Shown: piece after piece, positions 57,656-64,000 of the stretch
How the letters are laid out: every line of letters starts with the position of its first letter
How positions within the stretch are numbered: position 1 is the first letter of the stretch
NCBI RefSeq assembly: GCF_019649055.1
Contig: NW_026570224.1
Span: 2,728,001-2,792,000 of the forward strand
Direction of reading: 5' to 3'
DNA: 64,000 bases
DNA from: Paramacrobiotus metropolitanus
Lineage: Eukaryota; Tardigrada; Eutardigrada; Parachela; Macrobiotidae
Translations under genes and position numbers: made by a program
The notes under the pieces: model-generated
Told to the model about the DNA's origin: nothing
Databases searched by the model: none
The model's input: the letters and a program-made list of their open reading frames with translations, nothing else

Positions 57656-58793
57656 ATGCATTCGGATCTCGCGTCTCATCTTCATACGCAAGAATGCAAT
57701 GAAATAATTGCGAAACTGCAGAAATGCCACATAGAAGTAAGAAATATTTTTACTCATTACAATCCTGTGCTTGCATATGATACAATAATAAACCGGCCTA
57801 AATTATTCTGATAAATAATAGCTTTATCTTGGCGTTGTAAGTATCGATGTTTAAGCACGTTGCTCTGGTTGTGACAGTAGCGGATACCACGTTTTTGTTA
57901 CTTGCACAAACATAATTCATTTTTAAACAAGTATGGGATTGGTGTTATGGGCGAATTATTTTGCGGCTAAAAGAGTTTCCTAAAGTGACCCCTTTGCCGT
58001 CAAAGTAATTCACTTTTCTGTTTTAGTATCGGTTTAATTGTGTCAGATGCTTAATTAGATATCTCACAAAAACCAAGCCGATAAGGAGTATTTTCACTAG
58101 AAACAGGGATCTTTTACCAGTTTAAAAACGCTGTTTGTTTTATGGCGCAGCATCCATTTGGAAAGTTTTGGGGATATTGCAATGATCTGGACTTCGCCAT
58201 GACGAAATGTTTAAGGCGAGAGGTGCGTGTAGCAGTTCAAAAACGGATGTCTTCTGGAATTGTTTTTTTAGGTTAAGCTGTTCCTTGTTTATACCCCTTA
58301 TTATGAGAAACCAATTTGTATTTTAGCGTGCTAAAACTCGAGTATCTGTGCTTGCTTTTTCAAATACCGAATTTTTGATCTGACGCTGTACAATTTTCTT
58401 CTCAGTTGTGTGGCTTGTGTCTGATCTTTTTGTTCGATAAGTGGTTTGCATGTACTTTGATGCTTTACTCGAAAAATTTTTTCAGAGCGCTGACCAGTCG
58501 GTTTTTTATAAAGTCTTAAGTATTTTGTAAATTAATATATTTCTCAGATTACTGGGGTTTTTTCGTTTTATTATGATTAGGAATGGAAATCAAGACGCCT
58601 AAATTTGGTGATGTTCCCTTTGCGGCAGTGAATGCAGCCCTTATGCTTTTGGTTTTTGTAGAAGGAGAATAAAAGAGCGGAAAATAGACTAAAAGCAGAA
58701 GAGCGAGTTGAAAGAATGAGACGCATGCGGGAAGAAGAAAGGACCGCAAAGAAGCTGCGGGAAGAAAACCCTGTCTCTACCGGGTTAAGATAG
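57656..58793 (+). CDS. CMC2: COX assembly mitochondrial protein 2 (CMC2)
   Basis: A small twin CX9C protein of the mitochondrial intermembrane space, required for cytochrome c oxidase biogenesis. Three short phase-0 exons (57656-57736, 58151-58222, 58662-58793) give 94 residues, against 79 in human. The N-terminus [14 protein letters not shown] is the family signature, and both cysteine pairs have exactly nine residues between them ([11 protein letters not shown] and [11 protein letters not shown]). FWGYCNDLD matches human FFGYCNDVD. The third exon is extremely charged ([21 protein letters not shown]) and about 15 residues longer than usual. Its acceptor could be 58662 or 58665 with no frame change. 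Exons are so short that the gene is easily missed. Confidence 0.9.
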
Positions 58794-60061
58794 TTTTGTT
58801 GCAAAACTGTGCCTGTACTCAGGCCTTATAAAACTTGAGTGGTTGTGATTTTCGTGGGGATTGCGTATTATAAAATACGGCAGTTTTGGGCTGTGCAGAA
58901 TACAATAATATCTATATGTGAGTGGAGGCTTAAATTCGAAGTGATGGAACCATGAGGATATGTTTATGGAGGCAGTGGTCATCGAATATTTTGTGTTATA
59001 TGTGTGCTTCAGGAGTAAGAAACTTTTGTGGGTGGGCGGGTAAACTTATATTTCCCGCCGGATGACAATAAAATTTTTTGAATCTTCCGTGGCTTTGCGG
59101 TTGATAGCTCAACTTAATTAATGAATATTCGCGAGACACACGTGGAACTTGCTTTGGATTCCTGATTTGCGAAAAAAATTAGTCTTAACTTTGTTTGCAG
59201 AGTAACGGTTGAATGAAACTGGTAAGTTTTGTGTTAGGACATTGTTACTGGACGTTTCCGTGCGATAGCTGTTGTGGCTGTTATATTTGTTATCTCACCG
59301 GTAAAGAAAAACTTTTACATTAAGTTTAGATTTAAAAGTTTTACGTATTTACCTATGTGACAATGAATGTTTCGCACGAACGGTTCTTGCTTGTGCTGAA
59401 ATTTGTTTAACAAGTAAGATAACGTTTATGCAGCAGGACTTACGGCATTCACTTTTTACTATGACGTTGTTTGTCTTAATTACAGCACAGTTAAGTGACG
59501 CACTTATTTCACACTTTTAGACTATTAGTGCGGTGTTGTTGGAGAAAAACATTCGTCAGTTCCGGATCTCGGTTTATGGTGTCTGTATTTAATGAGTGCA
59601 GCGCTAACTGAAAGATTGTTTTCGCACAGTTTGACACTTGCACCCGCCCAGAAATAAGCTTCCGGTGTGTTACTCATTGTTTTTTGTTCCGCCAAATGGA
59701 AGTAACCACGTTTCCGTCAATCGACTGTGGAAAATAATTAACATGGAAGAATACCGAAACCTATTTGAGTCAAATAATTTTTACAATTTCGTATAATATT
59801 GCTTAAAACAGGAAAAACATTCTGAGGGACAACGAATACGCCGTACAAGTTCGTAAAAAGTCCGCATGCAGCACATCCATAATGTAAGACAAATAAAATA
59901 AAATTTCAAACGTTTTCGTATGCTCTATCGGCGAATTTGATTATTTGTTATCCTACATGACAGACGACAGTATGTAATGTTATAATTTCCATTCAGTCGT
60001 TGATGAACAGAGCACGGAGATTTTACAAAATATCTTACAACATGACGCAGATCTGTCAAGA
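58794..60061. other. Convergent spacer, CMC2 / ammonium transporter
   Basis: 1.27 kb that should contain both 3' UTRs. No gene, repeat family or RNA gene recognised. Confidence 0.5.
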
Positions 60062-63000
60062 TTATTCCTTTTTTTGAAAACTGGCGGGTACCACATTGTT
60101 AGCCGCCGGATGTCTGCCGTGGTGCATATCCGTAAGCTTAAAGCTGATGGCAGCTGGTTTGTCTCTCCTGGCATCGGCGTCGTTGTCATATTCATATTCC
60201 AGCCGATCTTTTCGAGAATCCCGTGATTTTATGGATGAGCGGTTGCGGTCAGATAGCGTGTTACCGCTGCTCACACGACGCCCATCAGCCAGTACGCCGA
60301 TAACATTTTCCTCCATTGCCGGGGCGTAATGCTGATCATCCTCCGTAATTACCAGCATATAGCCCACCTATATTAACGATGGCTGAATTAACACGCACTT
60401 TCTCATGTGATTCTTATTGCCCTTCTTTGTTAAACCTTCTTAAACCAGCTGACCGCATGGACTGAAGGCAACTTTCTTATTTGTTACGATAGTTAACGTA
60501 CTTTTTTTTGTGATTTTACCAATAAATTCTGGCAGCAGTATATGACTAATTAAACAAAAGCATCCACCATTCGAAACGATAAACTGCGAGTGTGACACGT
60601 ATGTCTATGTACTCTGGAAGCATCAAGGCATGAAGTAATAATTATTATGCACTTTTCGTGAAATGAACCGTTTTTGTGCCAAAACCGGTCAAATCACGTA
60701 CCAGTCAGTTTTTTAAATGTGAGGTACACATTTTTTAAAAAGGAAAGGAATGCTGTTTTCCGGTGCCTTTCTTATTTGTTAGTTTTCGCATTGTACTTAA
60801 TTAGTCTCAGCCTTTGGGCAGTTCGTTTGTCAAATACATTACTACATACTGTATACAATTTATACCACCCAGTATATCTAACCATGGTAAATGACAGAAT
60901 CGAGTACTACTCTGTACTGCATGCACTTGTCACATGTCGATGTCTACACAAAACGTTTAATACCTATGCTTTTTAACAAAGTCGATTTACCGGATTACTT
61001 ATTCCGAGCACCATATCCGCAATTGACGTTGTTGTTGTAGTATGAAGAAAATAAACGATTTGAATATTCTCAGCAACAATATAACATACGTTTTCTTAGC
61101 TGGGATTGATACATATCATCCATAGTTTACTTAGCTTACCTCTCCCATTTCCACAAAGTCCCCACCAAGCTCTTCCTCTTCCTCGCTCTGTCTCAGATGC
61201 AATCCAGGAATTTTGTTAATAATGAACAGGATGATGTAGGTTACCACAAATGACCAAACAGCCTAAAATTGTGACATGATTGTAATAAGCAATCCGAATC
61301 TATTCCGTAACAACAGTTTCAACATAACAATATTACGATTTGCCAAAAAAAATTATTCCCGATTAGATAGGCACGGCACGAAAGGTCACCAAATATTCAT
61401 ACTTTATAACTACAAAAACGGTGCGCAACCGAAGTCTTGAAATTAATCGAAGCGATTACAAATTTTTTAAACTTAGCATTTCACAATCAGTTTCATACAG
61501 ATGCGCAAACTGTAGGTGTACGTACGACATTACAAACTGGGCTGTATTGACTTACGATGGCCGTAGACGAAGCGATCTGATAACCAACTTGAATCCAATT
61601 TTGCTCCATCCATCCGCCATCGATTTTGGTACCGTCTAGCATGCCGATCCATTTCTGGGCGAATATTCCAGCCAAAATGTTACCCAGAAATCCACCGCTC
61701 CCGTGTACACTCCACGCATCAAAAGAATCATCGAAACCCATGCGTTTTTTTACGCGGCACCAAAAGTTACAGCATAACGACGTCAGGAAACCAATAATAA
61801 TAGCTGCCCAGGGAGCCACAAATCCGGCAGCCGGAGTAATGGCGACCAAGCCGGCGACCACTCCCGAACAGAAACTTAGTGCAGATAATTTGCGTGTCCA
61901 GAGGTAATCCAGCCAGATCCAGCTGCAATGTTATTAAACAAATCCAGCTTATGACCTTTATGGCAAGATTTTCTTTAGCCAACTTCATGGCATACGTTAT
62001 CCTAGAGCTGCCTCTTTTTCCTAATTCGGTTAACGTAAATTCATGCAGTTGTCAAATGCAGTTTTTCTATATACAAATATAAAAGTGAAGCGTTAACTTC
62101 AAATTAATATACTTCCTTTTTCTCACCTTAACCCACCCATCGCTGCTGCAATTGTTGTAACTGTTGACGCCATTGCCGCTCTTGTTGTCGATGCACCGGC
62201 AGATCCACCTAATTAATATTGTTGCATATCAGTGATCATTATTGATAAAAAGCAAATATTCATAAAGGGTCAAGCTTAATTGCTGTGAAACAGTACGCTC
62301 GACTTACCGTTGAATGCAAACCATCCACACCAAAGTAGGCCAGTACCAAACATGACATTCACCTGGAAAAAAATACCATATCGTACTCACTAAAATTACG
62401 CTGATACTTGTTTTCCGTATTAACAATCAGCATTATCATTGCTTCTGCAACAAAAGAAGGAACTGGCAAAACCAAACAAGCACCTAGTTTTTATCGCTGT
62501 GACACTACATGCATGACTTATAACAACCCGTGCCGTAAACCTGAAGTATTTTCCTGATGCACACAAAATTAGAAAAACATACGTCAGACTGAGTATTAAG
62601 AGGCGACAAAGTTAACTATTTTGACAAACTGTAAGATTAATAGTCCTTGAAATAATACAAGCACTTGATTGAAACCTCACATTTTATGGCGTTCATTGTC
62701 GCAGCTCTTTTCATACAACACTGTTGTCCGACTGCCCTTTCCGGTAAAATAAAGGAAAACAACAACAAATAATTCTAAGTATTAAATGTTAATCGTGAAA
62801 TCTTCCTTCCGGCTGAGAGCTCAATTTAGAGGATGTCGCACTTCGGTTATGATTAATTGTCTTGAAAAACCATCTTCGCCATTTCTTTTCGAAAAATAAG
62901 CGGGCATACCATTACTGCGATAAATCAACCTCGGGAAAAACGGACTTAAAATAATTATATCCTTCCTCAGTTTTTGGTAACCGTTTTAGCCGAATTTACA

Positions 63001-63671
63001 TAGTACGATTGATACATTATGGTCAGAGGTGAGATTCTAAAGATATCATGGTAGGTATTATAGAATAGGTACGAGTATTCTTGACGTATATGAAAATTGC
63101 CCCATGGTATATATCGAAAATAGTGGAACAATATACCGTAGCATACAATGTAATGCTTAATTTCCGGTTGCATCCAGACACTTACCAGGCTATGATGCTC
63201 CACGTGAATACGCTTCCGCTTGCCGAGAATCAAGCAGTAGGCCAACCCGGCAAATCCTGATGCAATATGAACTGGACCGCCACCGGCAAAATCATAGGCA
63301 CCCACGAAGCACGGCCCCGCATCGCTCGTGATGTTGGAGATACAGCCCAGATTCCTGATCCATCCGTGATCCGCCCACGTCCAATAAGCGACAAAATCAT
63401 ATACCAACGTCGTCCAAATGAAAACAAAAATCATAGCCGGTAGGAAACGGGTTCGTTCCGGCACCGAGCCAAAGATGAGGGCGGCGGTGATGGTGGCGAA
63501 CTGCATCTGGTACACCATGAAGGCAATGGATGGAATGGCCGGCGCCGTATTAGGAAAAGCGTGCGCCCCGAGGGTGGTCAGAGCCCCGGCATTAAAATCA
63601 CCAATAAACGGACCACCGGTTTCGGAGAAAGCGAGGCTGAAGCCGAAGAGGAAGAATTGGATAGTGACTAT
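60062..63671 (-). CDS. Ammonium transporter (AMT/MEP), 5' end outside window
   Basis: A polytopic plasma-membrane channel for ammonium/ammonia. Visible exons are 63186-63671, 62308-62362, 62127-62208, 61556-61922, 61140-61262 and 60062-60367, all in phase, 472 residues plus stop. The reading frame enters at 63671 in the middle of the protein; the first exon (TM1-2) must lie beyond 64000. Landmarks: PERTRFLPAMIFVFIWTTLV, WTWADHGWI, the AMT signature DFAGGGPVHIASGFAGLAY with the pore histidine, LLWCGWFAFNGGSAGAS, GLVAITPAAGFVAPW, DAWSVHGSGGFLGNILAGIF with the second pore histidine, and the last helix AVWSFVVTYIILFI. A long, acidic-then-basic cytosolic tail of about 140 residues follows. The signature is closer to the fungal/bacterial MEP-like form than to the DIAGSG form I know from nematode and insect AMTs. 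Confidence 0.92.
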
Positions 63672-64000
63672 CTAAAAACAGAAAAAGATAAAATTAAATT
63701 CGAACTAAATGAACAACTGAGCCGTAGACATGTAATCGAAACATGCGCAGGATCAAATCTGACAAATGCGTGTGGTAGCTTACTACAGATGTGTCGGTAC
63801 TGCTGAAACTAATCGTAAAACTATAACAAAAAACCCAAATTTAAAAATATTAGGTGGGGTGATTAGCCGTAAATGCCTCGTGTAAGTTCGTTATAGGCTA
63901 ATATACTACCCGAAGCGCATCAAAGAGGGGATGATTACGACAGACGGGAGCTAGCATTACAATAAAAATTTATTTCAGGCCGGTTCATCTCCGAAAAGAT
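63672..64000. other. Intron of the ammonium transporter / window end
   Basis: No exon resembling the missing transporter N-terminus is seen. At 63970-63978 a TTTATTTCAG-like acceptor precedes GCCGGTTCATC on the plus strand, which could be chance. Confidence 0.4.

Noticed and set aside
1-64000. CRISPR array, bacterial operon or contaminant
   Set aside because: Spliceosomal introns throughout, animal gene content, and no regularly spaced repeats.
1-64000. tRNA or rRNA genes
   Set aside because: No box A/box B pair with a foldable cloverleaf and no rRNA-like core found by eye; a covariance-model scan would be decisive.

Overview
The window is nuclear DNA from a compact-genome invertebrate animal. 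Its genes have many short GT-AG introns, and the gene set is metazoan: a fused glutamyl-prolyl-tRNA synthetase (fused in most bilaterians, but two separate genes in C. elegans), a GnRH/AKH-type neuropeptide GPCR, CDK2AP/DOC-1, Mlx, NSUN6 and COG7. About 20 genes lie in 64 kb, with short intergenic spaces full of small DNA transposons. That density would suit a small ecdysozoan genome such as a tardigrade, but nothing seen here fixes the species.

Layout. 1-4.3 kb: no gene, several fold-back elements and one intact hAT MITE. 4.3-4.5 kb: an orphan 5' exon of a cytochrome P450 (-). 5.3-10.8 kb: EPRS (-). 11.7-13.1 kb: FAM50/XAP5 (+). 13.5-14.6 kb: a hAT transposon with exact 8-bp target duplications and a transposase remnant. 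15.2-16.6 kb: LSM5 (-) and RPL36 (+). 16.9-20.8 kb: mRpL22 (-) and UQCRC2 (+). 21.0-22.7 kb: PIGA (-). 22.7-26.7 kb: a gene-poor stretch with a pogo/Tigger-like element. 26.7-29.3 kb: GPCR (+). 31.3-34.7 kb: CDK2AP/DOC-1 (-) and CDK9 (+). 35.1-37.0 kb: NSUN6 (-) with a decayed copy of its own 3' end behind it. 37.8-39.8 kb: Mlx (+). 41.0-44.8 kb: mevalonate diphosphate decarboxylase (+), with a 1.05-kb TIR element in an intron. 45.0-47.8 kb: COG7 (-). 48.4-50.5 kb: inositol monophosphatase (+). 51.5-54.4 kb: GNPNAT1 (+). 54.7-56.3 kb: NDUFAF1/CIA30 (-). 57.7-58.8 kb: CMC2 (+). 60.1-63.7 kb: an ammonium transporter (-) whose 5' exon lies beyond the window.

Exon joins were made by eye, using splice consensus, reading phase and similarity to known families. 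For most genes every exon phase closes and the total is a multiple of three. The exceptions are Mlx, where an 86-bp partial duplication breaks the frame, and NSUN6, where the end of the PUA domain is unresolved.

The genes are mostly housekeeping and do not form one pathway. Two head-to-head pairs encode only mitochondrial proteins (mRpL22/UQCRC2 and NDUFAF1/CMC2), and one encodes two Cdk-related nuclear proteins (CDK2AP/CDK9). Neighbouring genes alternate strand in 16 of 19 junctions, so most share a divergent promoter region. I found no convincing unknown multi-gene system. The most unusual items are an EPRS that seems to lack both the GST-like domain and all WHEP repeats, the frame-breaking duplication in Mlx, the MEP-like ammonium transporter, and a set of well-preserved small DNA transposons.
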